Positions 9,197 through 16,988 of a stretch of 64,000 nucleotides of DNA are shown in pieces. Both the position numbers and the translations under genes were made by a program. This stretch comes from Sporolactobacillus terrae DSM 11697 (GTDB lineage: Bacteria > Bacillota > Bacilli > Bacillales > Sporolactobacillaceae): contig NZ_JFZC01000041.1 in the NCBI RefSeq assembly GCF_000648615.1, positions 113,308-177,307 of the forward strand. Reading direction: 5' to 3'. The notes below the pieces were generated by a model. It was not told the DNA's origin. It ran no database searches and saw only the letters and a list, made by a program, of their open reading frames with translations. Each line of letters begins with the position of its first letter. Position 1 is the stretch's first letter.

Positions 9197-9430
9197 ACTT
9201 AAACCGATCGAAGAAGTTGAGAAACACTTGCAACAGCATAATAGCTAGCTGAACCATTATTATAAAAAAAGAAATTCATCGTTTCTGGTAGAAGAAATCC
9301 CCGAATCGGAGGAGTAATCTTAATGGATACGGCATTGGATGAAGCACAGGAATTTGTAGAACAAGACCCATTTTTAATTCATGAGATTGCCACGTATTCG
9401 TTTGTTGAATTTATGCCGTTGATTATGCGC
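9197..9430 (+). pseudogene. YciI-family protein, degraded pseudogene
   Basis: Two frames together encode a YciI-like protein. The first (from about 9198) reads LKPIEEVEKHLQQHNS and meets an in-frame TAG at 9246. After an A-rich run near 9264-9273 the frame shifts and continues KFIVSGRRNPRIGGVILMDTALDEAQEFVEQDPF, then IATYSFVEF, the usual YciI C-terminal pattern (GG-VIL, DPF, EF). Beyond that the frame runs on with no family resemblance. The ATG at 9323 has a GGAGG-like string upstream, but that string is the codons for the conserved Gly-Gly, so a free-standing 92-residue gene starting there is unlikely. YciI proteins are small ferredoxin-like-fold enzymes. Confidence 0.75.
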
Positions 9431-9691
9431 AGCATCCGAATCATTACGAGACGCAAGGCGGAAACAATACATCTGCGACGCTTTTCGTTGGTACATGTAA
9501 GGATGGCACCTATGACGATGTATCTGCAAGTCCTGAAAAAATATACACGAGAGTGCAGCTGCACAAAAAATGGAAGGTTCGTGATGGTAAACGATTTCTA
9601 AATGAAACGGTTGTTGGAATACTCCGAAAACACTTTTGGTTATAGCCGAATGGATGTATAATAACAGAAATCACACAAAAGGAGGGACGGT

Positions 9692-10186
9692 ATGACTGAC
9701 AAGGAAAGTGAATTTCACCAACTTTTTGAGGTGCTCACAGACACGAGAAAAATTATGTTGGATTTTAAGGGAAGCGTAGACAAGCGGTTTGACGCGATAG
9801 ATCAACGCTTTGAATCAATGGACAAACGCTTTGAATCAATGGATCAACGCTTTGAATCAATGGACAAACGCTTTGAATCAATGGATCAACGCCTTGAATC
9901 AATGGATCAACGCTTTGAATCAATGGACAAACACTTTGAATCAATGGATCAACGCTTTGAATCAATGGACAAACGCTTTGAATCAATGGACAAACACTTT
10001 GAATCAATGGACAAACGTCTAAGTGAATTGAGTGACGGACAATCGATTATGAACCACCGGATCGGAAACTTGGAAACGGCTCAAATTGAAACGAATGTCC
10101 GCCTATCAAAGATTGAAGCCGCTCAAGATAAGACTACGAAAGCGTTCATGACTATTGTGGAATTATTTAATGAACATTCCAAGTAA
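9692..10186 (+). CDS. Heptad-repeat coiled-coil protein encoded by a 21-bp minisatellite
   Basis: The 164-residue soluble protein contains about ten near-identical 7-residue units (ESMDKRF/ESMDQRF, residues about 36-108), flanked by a unique N-terminus (MTDKESEFHQLFEVL) and C-terminus (NHRIGNLETAQIETN, ending FNEHSK). Charged and hydrophobic residues alternate with a strict heptad, predicting a long helix or coiled coil. The start has an excellent site (AAAGGAGG, 6 nt before ATG). Similar proteins in Bacillales are of unknown function. Because the unit is 21 bp, array length can change without frameshift, so length variation between strains is expected. Confidence 0.8.
   Translation: MTDKESEFHQLFEVLTDTRKIMLDFKGSVDKRFDAIDQRFESMDKRFESMDQRFESMDKRFESMDQRLESMDQRFESMDKHFESMDQRFESMDKRFESMDKHFESMDKRLSELSDGQSIMNHRIGNLETAQIETNVRLSKIEAAQDKTTKAFMTIVELFNEHSK
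9796..10017. repeat. 21-bp tandem repeat inside the coiled-coil gene
   Basis: About ten copies of a unit of the form CGCTTTGAATCAATGGACAAA, varying mainly between GACAAA and GATCAA and between CGC and CAC. All six frames stay largely open because the period is a multiple of three. Confidence 0.95.
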
Positions 10187-10377
10187 GGATTTGTTATTTG
10201 CTTTTATCCATCATACTGGTGTTTTGTTGACTCCTCAAGAAAGATTACTTCACGTTAATTACTCCCGATGATCGCCCAACGAATCCAAGTAAAATAGATT
10301 CATTTCTCTTATTTTCAATGAATGAGGCGGGTCCATACACGTCTATGCCTGCCATATTATGCATCACCTATTAATGC

Positions 10378-10605
10378 TTAAAACTTGAAATACCAAAAAC
10401 GACCTTCAAACCTTGTCCAATAAGAAAAATTGCTACTTTTAAACACAAAACTGTCAATTAAAATAAGTAAAAACACCAACATAGAGGGAATCCACCATAT
10501 CAGTTCATACCACTTGTGAATAAAATTCATCTTTTCAATCCTGCTAATAATTAAAAAAATTATAACAAAAAGCATGGAAATGAAATAGTTTCGATTCTTG
10601 GTCAT
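10378..10605 (-). CDS. Small two-helix membrane protein, hypothetical
   Basis: A 75-residue frame with two hydrophobic helices (YFISMLFVIIFLIISRI and WWIPSMLVFLLILIDSF) and an aromatic C-terminus. The region is more AT-rich than its neighbours. No strong ribosome site is seen before the ATG, so it may be a relic or a weakly expressed gene. I do not recognise a family. Confidence 0.4.
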   Translation of the reverse strand: MTKNRNYFISMLFVIIFLIISRIEKMNFIHKWYELIWWIPSMLVFLLILIDSFVFKSSNFSYWTRFEGRFWYFKF

Positions 10606-10786
10606 TTTCTGTGAAACATCAATGGTTTGGGAGCGTGAAAAAATCGTGAATACCTATGAGAATTGTCTTTTTAACGCCATTCGTTGAGGCTTTAGATTGA
10701 ATTTACCCACCCTTGTCTTGCTGGAAAAGGGGCCGCTGCATGTATTTCGGGTGGGTGATCATAATAATCGTGGGAGGTGATCCGCT

Positions 10787-10957
10787 TTGGCAAAAGATGT
10801 ACTGTGCGAAGTAAACAACTGCACGTTCTGGGATGAAGGAAACCACTGTTCCGCAAACGCGATTTATGTGGTGAGTCACAAAGGAAACCAAGCATCAAAA
10901 ACCGAAGAAACCGACTGCAAAACGTTTAAACCGGAACACTCGAAAGTTCATCACTAA
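10787..10957 (+). CDS. DUF1540 family small Cys-rich protein
   Basis: A 56-residue frame begins with TTG at 10787, preceded by GGGAGGT about 8 nt upstream. It reads MAKDVLCEVNNCTFWDEGNHC and continues with CSANAIYVVS and ETDCKTFKP. Four cysteines (residues 7, 12, 21, 44) in the spacing of the DUF1540 domain suggest a small metal-binding fold; many spore-formers carry such proteins, but the role is unknown. A strong hairpin follows at 10967-11002. Confidence 0.85.
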   Translation: MAKDVLCEVNNCTFWDEGNHCSANAIYVVSHKGNQASKTEETDCKTFKPEHSKVHH

Positions 10958-10966
10958 TGGCATGTT

Positions 10967-11002
10967 GAATGAGGCGGGAGCGCGGATGCTCTCGCCTCAT
11001 TC
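10967..11002. terminator. Bidirectional terminator
   Basis: GAATGAGGCGGGAGC pairs with GCTCTCGCCTCATTC around a 6-base loop, between the DUF1540 gene and the convergent GNAT gene; it overlaps the GNAT stop. Confidence 0.85.
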
Positions 11003-11485
11003 GTTTAACGGTTTATCCATATTGAACCACTTCATGCCGCCGTGCTCGGATGCGGCGATGCCTTGGTTGGTGTAGCCGTTCTTCTCGTAAAAAGGGATAA
11101 GAAATTGGCGGCAGGTAAGGGTCACCGTCAAGCGATCTTTTTCACGGGCTTTATCCTCCAATGCGCGCAGGAGCTGGGAGGCAATGCCTTTTCCTTGGCA
11201 ATTCGGCGCGACGACAAGTCCGAGGATGCTCTGATAGCCGCCGCGATCCGGATTGGGTATGGTTTGTTCAAACAGGTCATCGGTAATATGCGGCATGGAA
11301 ATGACCGGTCCGTTGACGTAGCCAATGATTTGATTCATTTCTTCAGCGACGAGGAACGTGTCGGGGATGGTTTCAATACGGGTGATGAATGCTTGCTTGG
11401 TTGCGGCTTCTTCCGGAGTAAAACCGCTGTTTTCCAGTTCGATGAGCTGCGCTAAATCTGATTTGCGGACTTTTCTGATCTTCAT
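10997..11485 (-). CDS. GNAT family N-acetyltransferase (AANAT-like)
   Basis: The 162-residue protein should transfer an acetyl group from acetyl-CoA to an amine. The acetyl-CoA-binding motif A is clear: LGLVVAPNCQGKGIASQLL (Q/RxxGxG/A form), followed by the FYEKNGY segment typical of the C-terminal GNAT strand-helix. The start at about 11485 is chosen because AAGGAGA lies about 10 nt upstream and homology begins there (MKIRKVRKSDL). The substrate is unknown. Confidence 0.88.
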   Translation of the reverse strand: MKIRKVRKSDLAQLIELENSGFTPEEAATKQAFITRIETIPDTFLVAEEMNQIIGYVNGPVISMPHITDDLFEQTIPNPDRGGYQSILGLVVAPNCQGKGIASQLLRALEDKAREKDRLTVTLTCRQFLIPFYEKNGYTNQGIAASEHGGMKWFNMDKPLNE

Positions 11486-11565
11486 GACGTTTCTTGTCTC
11501 CTTTAGGTGTTTTCGGAAGTGCTGCATGCGCAAGGGCGATTGGCGAACCGTCACCAGGCATACGT

Positions 11566-12468
11566 TTAATGGCCGGATTCTTGACGAAAGAGATCAATAA
11601 ATCGCTTTGCTTTTTTCGTTAAGTAGCTGTCTTTCAGCCAGATGATGCCAACCTCCGACCGAGCCGTGATATCCGGCAGCTCGAACATGTCGATGTCGGC
11701 GATGGAAAAGGCGGTCAGAACAGATTTCGGTAAAATCGTGACGCCGATTCCGGCTGTGACGAGTGCAATGGTTATCGATACACTGGAACATTCACAGATG
11801 ATATTCGGTTTAAAGCCGAGGCGGAGGCATTCGTTTACGATTTTTTCATTGAGTTGAACCGTCTTATCGCTTTTTAGAGCGATCAGTGGTGTCGCTGCCA
11901 AATCTTTCAGACGAAAATGAGATTTGGCTTGCTGCCATTTTCGATTCTTAGGGACGATCATCACAAACGGATCGGACGGCAGATGCAACGTCTCGTATTT
12001 GGCGTGATCATCGTTTGATTCAAACGGCAGGCGTGTGACGACGAGTTCAATACTGCGGTCGGCCAAATAGTCGCCCAAAACAACATGGTCTCCTTCGAGA
12101 ATTTTGAAGGTGACGTGCGGATAGCGGTCTCGAAAACAGGCGATTTTCTCAGGAAGAAGGGAGGCGCATGAAAAGACAGAACCGATATTGAGCCGTCCTT
12201 GAAGGCCCATGTCGATTTCTTTGACTTCTGTGATGGTGTCGTCCATTTGCCGAAGCATATCTTTTGCATGTTTCTGCAGGGTTTCGCCGGCTTCAGTCAG
12301 GCGCATCCGCTTGCCTTGTCGGTCAAACAAGGCGACGCCGAGCTCTTCTTCAATCAATTTCAGCTGCCTGCTGAGCGGTGGCTGTTCTATAGATAATTTT
12401 TTCGCGGCACGCGTAATTTGTCCTTCTTTGGCAATCGCCAAAAAGTAGCGGAGCTGTCTCAAGTCCAT
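11566..12468 (-). CDS. LysR family transcriptional regulator
   Basis: A 300-residue protein with the N-terminal LysR winged helix-turn-helix (MDLRQLRYFLAIAKEGQITRA, then PPLSRQLKLIEEELGVALFDR) and a periplasmic-binding-protein-like effector domain (about 90-295). It is divergent from the ACT-MFS gene at 12587 with a 118-bp gap, the usual LysR arrangement for controlling the neighbour. By analogy the effector could be an amino acid or related acid sensed in parallel with the transporter's ACT domain; this is inference. Confidence 0.93.
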   Translation of the reverse strand: MDLRQLRYFLAIAKEGQITRAAKKLSIEQPPLSRQLKLIEEELGVALFDRQGKRMRLTEAGETLQKHAKDMLRQMDDTITEVKEIDMGLQGRLNIGSVFSCASLLPEKIACFRDRYPHVTFKILEGDHVVLGDYLADRSIELVVTRLPFESNDDHAKYETLHLPSDPFVMIVPKNRKWQQAKSHFRLKDLAATPLIALKSDKTVQLNEKIVNECLRLGFKPNIICECSSVSITIALVTAGIGVTILPKSVLTAFSIADIDMFELPDITARSEVGIIWLKDSYLTKKAKRFIDLFRQESGH

Positions 12469-12586
12469 GTTCCTTCACCTTCTTATGTATACTTAAAAGG
12501 TATGTTAACGAGATAAAACAGATAGTTAATGTATGGTTAAACGAATGATATCATAAAAGAAACGAATCGAGAAGGGGGGACGCTGC

Positions 12587-14029
12587 ATGGAAAAGCATCG
12601 CATCTTTGTAACGGTTAAGAACGAGCCGGGCATACTGGCAAAGGTATCGCAACTCTTTGGCCAATTCGGACTAAATATTGATGCCTTAACCGTTGACGCC
12701 AACAAAAAAGTATGCACCTCAAAAATGAAAATTACGCTGCAATCGGAACCACCGCTCATTGAGCACGTGATCCAGCAACTAAGCAGTCTTGCTGACGTGC
12801 TTCAAGTGAACGTTGCCCGACATGCTGCCCGCAGCAGCCTGAGTGCCGTTCTTTCAAAACGCGGAGTCGCTTTTTGGCTGGTGGCCTACAGCTTGTTTAT
12901 CACGCTGCTCGGCACTAATATCCCATCACCGCTGCTGGCCTTGTATCGCGCCCAATGGCATTTATCCGTCGGCATGGTGACGTTGCTGTTTGCCAGTTAC
13001 GCCATTGTGGTCATCCCGACGATCATTCTTTCCGGGCAACTGTCGGATCAAATCGGACGCAAAAAACTGCTGATCCCCGGCGTGTTCTTCACCGTTGTCG
13101 GTTCACTTCTTTTTGCCTTTTCCACAAATTTTGCGCTGCTGCTTGTGTCACGTATTTTTCAAGGGATTTCTGTTGGCATGCTGAACGGGGTGGCCGTTGC
13201 CGCTCTGACCGAACTCGATCCGAAACAAAACCGGATTAAAGCCGCATTTGTCGGCTCGATGGCCGTAACGATCGGCAACGCATTGGGTCCGGTTTTATCC
13301 GGGTTACTTGGCGAATATGCACCGCATCCAATGAAGCTTGCTTACTTTGTGCATATGTTCCTCGCCATTCCCGGTTTTCTCGGCCTTTTCTATATGCGTG
13401 AAAAAGTAAGGCGGCCGGAGGCGATTCGGATCCATCGTCCGGCGGTACCGCGTGAACTTTTCGGCCGTTTTTATCTCTCCGGCATCACTTCATTCATCGC
13501 TTGGTCGCTGATGAGCTTGATGCTGTCGATTATTCCCAGTTACACCGAACAGCTTGTCGGCAGCGCCAACCTGGCTGTTGCCGGCGCAATTGTTGCCCTT
13601 GTGCTCAGTGTGTCCACGATCAGTCAAATCGTCTTGAAAAATTTACCGCTTCAGCGCTTATCGCTTGTCGGTTTTGCAGTGACTCTGCTCGGTCTTGCTT
13701 CGCTCATTGTGACGCTTGAAACAAAATCGCTTGTCTTTCTCTTTTTAACGACACTGTTGATTGGTTTCGGCCATGGTCCGACCTTTGCCGGCAGCCTTGC
13801 GCTGACCAATCATATTTCCCCGGATGCTTCGCGCGGCGACATTATTGCTTCGTTTTACGTCGTCACGTATCTCGGCGTTAGCCTGCCGATCCTTGGCCTC
13901 GGATTTGCCGCGCGTTGGGTCGGCTTGAACAATGCCGTATTCATTTATAGCGCACTCATGATGGTTCTGATCTTAATCAGCATGTACTTCTGGATCATCG
14001 ATGCCCGTAAAGCACGTAGCGTCAACTGA
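12587..14029 (+). CDS. MFS transporter with an N-terminal ACT domain (unusual fusion)
   Basis: Residues 1-77 form an ACT domain strongly like that of the acetolactate synthase small subunit (RIFVTVKNEPGILAKVSQLF, then GLNIDALTVD). A short linker (about 78-90) leads into a complete 12-helix major facilitator transporter (about 90-475) with the motif-A loop GQLSDQIGRKK and SRIFQGISVGMLNG. One uninterrupted frame with a GGGG-rich ribosome site before ATG supports a real fusion. ACT domains bind amino acids, so the cytoplasmic N-terminus may gate or tune transport. It is divergent from a LysR regulator and ends in a strong terminator. Export of an amino acid or related compound is plausible but unproven. 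Confidence 0.9.
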   Translation: MEKHRIFVTVKNEPGILAKVSQLFGQFGLNIDALTVDANKKVCTSKMKITLQSEPPLIEHVIQQLSSLADVLQVNVARHAARSSLSAVLSKRGVAFWLVAYSLFITLLGTNIPSPLLALYRAQWHLSVGMVTLLFASYAIVVIPTIILSGQLSDQIGRKKLLIPGVFFTVVGSLLFAFSTNFALLLVSRIFQGISVGMLNGVAVAALTELDPKQNRIKAAFVGSMAVTIGNALGPVLSGLLGEYAPHPMKLAYFVHMFLAIPGFLGLFYMREKVRRPEAIRIHRPAVPRELFGRFYLSGITSFIAWSLMSLMLSIIPSYTEQLVGSANLAVAGAIVALVLSVSTISQIVLKNLPLQRLSLVGFAVTLLGLASLIVTLETKSLVFLFLTTLLIGFGHGPTFAGSLALTNHISPDASRGDIIASFYVVTYLGVSLPILGLGFAARWVGLNNAVFIYSALMMVLILISMYFWIIDARKARSVN

Positions 14030-14040
14030 GTATTAATAAA

Positions 14041-14079
14041 AAACGGTCGCCCCGCTCAATCATGAGCGGACGACCGTTT
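14041..14079. terminator. Bidirectional terminator
   Basis: AAACGGTCG...CCGCTCA pairs with TGAGCGG...CGACCGTTT between the convergent MFS and flavodoxin-like genes. Confidence 0.9.
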
Positions 14080-14082
14080 GCT

Positions 14083-14865
14083 TTAGGTGCGCCGGTGTTT
14101 GCGAACGGCGAAATAGCGGAGCATTAAGGAAAGAAAAAGGTAGCTCAGAATCACAAAGGAGAGATAGTTGATCCAAAAGCGGTGCAATTGAATGAGATGC
14201 ATCGCCGCCAATCCTTGCTGGATCCCCATAACAATCAGAATGGTGAAGGCCAGCATAAAGAAAAGCTGAATGTAGCGTTTCAAAGTGAATCCTCCTTTTT
14301 GGATACGTAGCGGCATGTCCTGACCGATCGCTCTGCAGGCCACCTGTTTTGCTTCCGGCAAGGTGGTTACCCCGAATGTATCCGTACATACCGCTTCGGC
14401 AAGCCGGTGCATGCCGGCTGCCTGAAGTGGCCGATCCATCGTAAGAAACGTTTGATCCGTGATGCCACTGAACCGGTTGACGTTCTTGCTGGTGTAGCAG
14501 CTGGTCAAGAGTACATAGCTTTTTCCACGATAATCACCAGGGATGGGTTCCCCTTTTTTCGTGAAGCGGACGAGCTGAGGACGGAAGCAGTCAAGAAAAT
14601 GCTTCATCAACCCGGATACGTCGCCCCAGTAAGTGGGTGAAGCGAGCACGAGACCATCTGCCTGCTTGAGCTGCGCGTCCAGCTGTGCCATGGCGTCACG
14701 TGCCTCAGAATCTTCCGGATTCATGCTTAACCGATAGTCATTTAAATCGATTGTATCGATGCGGCAGCCGCGCTGGCGTGCACCGTCGAGAACAGCATCC
14801 AGCATTTGCGCGGTCACGCCGTTGCGATTCTCTGTACCGAGAATGCCGATTATTGTTGGTGTCAT
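14083..14865 (-). CDS. Flavodoxin-fold NAD(P)H-dependent oxidoreductase with C-terminal membrane anchor
   Basis: Residues 1-185 form an NADPH-dependent FMN reductase/flavodoxin-like domain: GILGTENRNGVTAQML for phosphate binding and LASPTYWGDVSGLMKHFLDCF for the FMN loop. Residues about 198-255 add two hydrophobic helices (YIQLFFMLAFTILIVMG and YLSFVILSYLFLSLMLRYF), so the flavoprotein should sit on the inner face of the membrane. It is the last gene of the cupin-ferredoxin-DUF488 operon and overlaps DUF488 by 4 bp. The operon ferredoxin is a natural electron partner. Confidence 0.85.
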   Translation of the reverse strand: MTPTIIGILGTENRNGVTAQMLDAVLDGARQRGCRIDTIDLNDYRLSMNPEDSEARDAMAQLDAQLKQADGLVLASPTYWGDVSGLMKHFLDCFRPQLVRFTKKGEPIPGDYRGKSYVLLTSCYTSKNVNRFSGITDQTFLTMDRPLQAAGMHRLAEAVCTDTFGVTTLPEAKQVACRAIGQDMPLRIQKGGFTLKRYIQLFFMLAFTILIVMGIQQGLAAMHLIQLHRFWINYLSFVILSYLFLSLMLRYFAVRKHRRT

Positions 14866-15242
14866 GATTGTTCAGGTGCTTCTTTCTCGTCAAGATAATG
14901 CAGCAAAACGCGCGCATGGTTGCAGTTGGGATCCTTCGCCGCATAAAGCAGCGTCACATTTTGCGTGCGGTTCCAGTCAAGCAGCTGGCGCACGGCCTGC
15001 TGTTTCTCCGCATCCTCAGACAATTCGCGCCGGTATGCTTGCGCAAATGCTGCAAAGCGCTCCGGTTTGTGATTGAACTGTGTGCGAAGCTCGGGACTTG
15101 GCGCGACATTTTTCATCCACTCATCGAGCTGCGCCTTGGCTTTCGATACACCTCTTGGCCACAAACGGTCGATGAGAACGCGCAAACCATCGTCATCCTG
15201 AACGGATTCATAGATTCGTTTAATTTTTCGTTTCACATGCAT
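14862..15242 (-). CDS. DUF488 family protein
   Basis: A 126-residue protein with DUF488 hallmarks: RIYESVQDDDGLRVLIDRLWPRG, then DEWMKNVAPSPELR and the C-terminal TLLYAAKDPNCNHARVL. The frame extends upstream into the ferredoxin gene, but the ATG at 15242 matches the family start. The function of DUF488 is not established. It overlaps the downstream flavodoxin-like gene, so co-translation is likely. Confidence 0.85.
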   Translation of the reverse strand: MHVKRKIKRIYESVQDDDGLRVLIDRLWPRGVSKAKAQLDEWMKNVAPSPELRTQFNHKPERFAAFAQAYRRELSEDAEKQQAVRQLLDWNRTQNVTLLYAAKDPNCNHARVLLHYLDEKEAPEQS

Positions 15243-15253
15243 CACCTGTAGGG

Positions 15254-15490
15254 TCAAAAGGGTTTGTCTGATACAAGTATCGATTCTGTAGGACATCCTT
15301 CATAGGCATCCTCTAAATCTATTAATAATTCTTCAGGAACCGGCTGGATCCCTTTATTTCCGTCAATGATTGAAAAAGCGAGCCCTTGATCATCGTAGTT
15401 GAAGATGTCCGGAGCAGCCATCTCACACGCACCGCAGGAAATGCAGGTATCCTTATCGACACGTGTGTATTGATGTTGTTTTTCTTCCAA
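15254..15490 (-). CDS. fer: [4Fe-4S] ferredoxin, Bacillus Fer type
   Basis: A 78-residue ferredoxin with the cluster ligands CISCGAC and a distal Cys in GCPTESI. It closely follows the Bacillus Fer pattern (DKDTCISCGAC, APDIFNYDDQG, EGCPT). I place the start at the TTG at 15490 because AAGGAA (15500-15505) is 9 nt away; a GTG at 15499 abuts that site. It is the second gene of the redox operon and probably supplies electrons to the flavodoxin-like protein encoded two genes downstream. Confidence 0.92.
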   Translation of the reverse strand: MEEKQHQYTRVDKDTCISCGACEMAAPDIFNYDDQGLAFSIIDGNKGIQPVPEELLIDLEDAYEGCPTESILVSDKPF

Positions 15491-15519
15491 AGCAGTCACT
15501 TCCTTGTTCTTGATGCGAA

Positions 15520-15828
15520 TTAGCAGCCGCCTACCGGACCGGCGGCGGATTTCACGAGTACCACATCACTGTCTTCTTCGGCACTGAGCGAATGGAGCTC
15601 TTGCGCGTTCAAATGGACAAGCTTGCCCGGTACCAGATGTTCCGATTGTCCGGAAGCGGTGAAGACGATTGCGCCGCGAACGGGGATGACCGTTACGGCT
15701 GCGTCACCGCCATGGTGTTCGGGAATGCTTTGGCCTTTTTTCAAGGAGAGGTGCATCACGGTCTGGTATTCATCATGATACAGTCGTTCTTTTAAAGCGG
15801 AATGAGTTTCACATGTAAGCAGTTGCAC
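15520..15828 (-). CDS. Small cupin-domain protein
   Basis: A 102-residue single-domain cupin (IPEHHGGDAAVTVIPVRGAIVF, then LVPGKLVHLNAQELHSLSA). The HH and the later His correspond to metal ligands of the cupin barrel. The start is GTG with AAAGGGG 6 nt upstream. It is first in the operon and follows an Fnr-like palindrome that is well placed for activation. Small cupins next to Crp/Fnr regulators are common in anaerobic or nitrosative-stress loci; the substrate is unknown. Confidence 0.85.
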   Translation of the reverse strand: MQLLTCETHSALKERLYHDEYQTVMHLSLKKGQSIPEHHGGDAAVTVIPVRGAIVFTASGQSEHLVPGKLVHLNAQELHSLSAEEDSDVVLVKSAAGPVGGC

Positions 15829-15892
15829 TGAAAACGCCCCTTTATCATTAAATGGATGGTTTATTGTTTAATTGAGAATTTGTATCACCTAT

Positions 15893-15934
15893 ACTATATA
15901 ATAATGTTGGCAAACGAAACATGATCGAGATCAA
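15893..15934 (-). promoter_or_regulatory. Fnr/Crp-like palindrome and promoter of the cupin operon
   Basis: ATGATcgagATCAA (15921-15934) has the TGAT-N4-ATCA arrangement of Fnr-family boxes. On the minus strand a TATAGT -10 box lies at 15893-15898, which puts the palindrome centre near -41.5 of a start at about 15886, the class II activator position. If the overlapping TATTAT is used instead the centre is near -36. Confidence 0.65.
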
Positions 15935-16067
15935 GTTTGTGTGAATGGAGAGCAAATGACCGCAGTGCGGCGGATTCGTTTTGCGGTTAAAGTGCTGGCA
16001 AGGCGAGGGAGCCAGGTCGCGCGTTTGGCGCATGCCGGCGGGTCAATGATAAAAGGGGGGGACATTG

Positions 16068-16730
16068 ATGTCTGTTTTAAAAGCAACCGGTTGGTTTCAG
16101 AATTTTACCGATGAGCAGCTGAGGGAGATCGCGTCATTTGGACGGATAAAACGGATTGCGGATAAAAAACTGCTCTTTGTTCAAGGGGAACCATTAACCG
16201 ATTACTTTTTTGTTGTCGATGGTCTGGTCCATGCGTACCATCAGAATAAAGAAGGAAAAAGGTGGATCGCCAGCCTGTTTGCAAGCGGCGATTTGTTCCC
16301 GCATGTCGGTTTGGCGGATGATGAAAGTCATTATCCGGCTAATGGCGGAACGATTACGCCATGCCTGCTGCTCGTCATCAGTCGGACGAACATGCAAAAA
16401 TTGATGCTTCGTTACCCCGTGCTTGAACGTCGCCTGACCGAATTTCTCGCAAAGAAAAGCCGGGAACTGATGAATCGCTATGCCGATTCGGTGCTTGAAC
16501 CAGCACTGAATCAGCTTTTGTCCCTACTGAAACGTCTGGCAAGCACCTCAGGAACGCCGGCTTCCAGCGGCTGGACCTTGATCCGTCATGCGATGACCGA
16601 GCAGGATATGGCCGGATATCTCGGCGTAACGCCTGAAACCGTCAGCCGTCTGCTCAATCGGCTGTATCGTGAAAAACGCGCCAAATCAGCCGGACGCGGC
16701 AAAATTTACATTGATTTGGAGCGATGCTGA
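16068..16730 (+). CDS. Crp/Fnr family transcriptional regulator
   Basis: The 220-residue protein has an N-terminal cyclic-nucleotide-binding-like barrel (VQGEPLTDYFFVVDGLVHAYH) and a C-terminal winged helix with MTEQDMAGYLGVTPETVSRLLNRL, whose recognition helix ETVSR is typical of Fnr-like TGAT sites. The few cysteines (one mid-domain, one at the C-terminus) do not make an iron-sulfur cluster set, so sensing must use something else. The ATG at 16068 follows a run of G residues. It is divergent from the cupin-ferredoxin operon and probably controls it through the palindrome at 15921-15934. Confidence 0.92.
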   Translation: MSVLKATGWFQNFTDEQLREIASFGRIKRIADKKLLFVQGEPLTDYFFVVDGLVHAYHQNKEGKRWIASLFASGDLFPHVGLADDESHYPANGGTITPCLLLVISRTNMQKLMLRYPVLERRLTEFLAKKSRELMNRYADSVLEPALNQLLSLLKRLASTSGTPASSGWTLIRHAMTEQDMAGYLGVTPETVSRLLNRLYREKRAKSAGRGKIYIDLERC

Positions 16731-16735
16731 TTAAC

Positions 16736-16830
16736 AGGGCGTTAACTTTTGCGGAATTCGCTTTAACTTTGAGTAGATTCGCTTTAAGAATTGGGCGATT
16801 CGCTTTAACTATGGCGGATTTCGCTTTAAC
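16736..16830. repeat. 21-bp tandem repeat, TTCGCTTTAA type
   Basis: TTCGCTTTAA recurs at 16757, 16778, 16799 and 16820, exactly 21 bp apart, with a degenerate unit before. A 63-residue frame reading FALT-like heptads through it has no ribosome site and overlaps the regulator stop, so it is not called as a gene. A related array lies at 56704-56766 on the other strand. Confidence 0.85.
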
Positions 16831-16931
16831 CTCGGGATGGTCGTCTTTTTCGTCCCGAATAAATGCGTCATTTTTTCATGAAGTGCTTGCCATTATTCCA
16901 GAACAGCGCCTATAATCAAGGAGTTGCACGT

Positions 16932-16980
16932 TTGGCAGAGTTCGAAACCCTCCTCTGCCTTACCAAAAAAACTACGGGAG
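16932..16980 (+). promoter_or_regulatory. preQ1-I riboswitch
   Basis: The stem GGCAGAG (16934-16940) / CTCTGCC (16953-16959) encloses a C-rich loop (TTCGAAACCCTC), and an A-rich tail AAAAAACTACGGGAG (16965-16980) folds back on the loop, as in class I preQ1 aptamers. The tail contains the GGGAG ribosome site of the gene starting at 16989, so ligand binding should block translation. The downstream genes (transporter, queF, queC) are exactly those expected. Confidence 0.92.
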
Positions 16981-16988
16981 TGATAACC

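Noticed and set aside
9323..9601. Intact 92-residue gene
   Set aside because: The apparent GGAGG upstream is coding sequence of a degraded YciI gene, and the second half of the frame has no family resemblance; called as pseudogene instead.
16724..16915. 63-residue protein with FALT heptads
   Set aside because: It overlaps the regulator stop, has no ribosome site and is produced by the 21-bp repeat.
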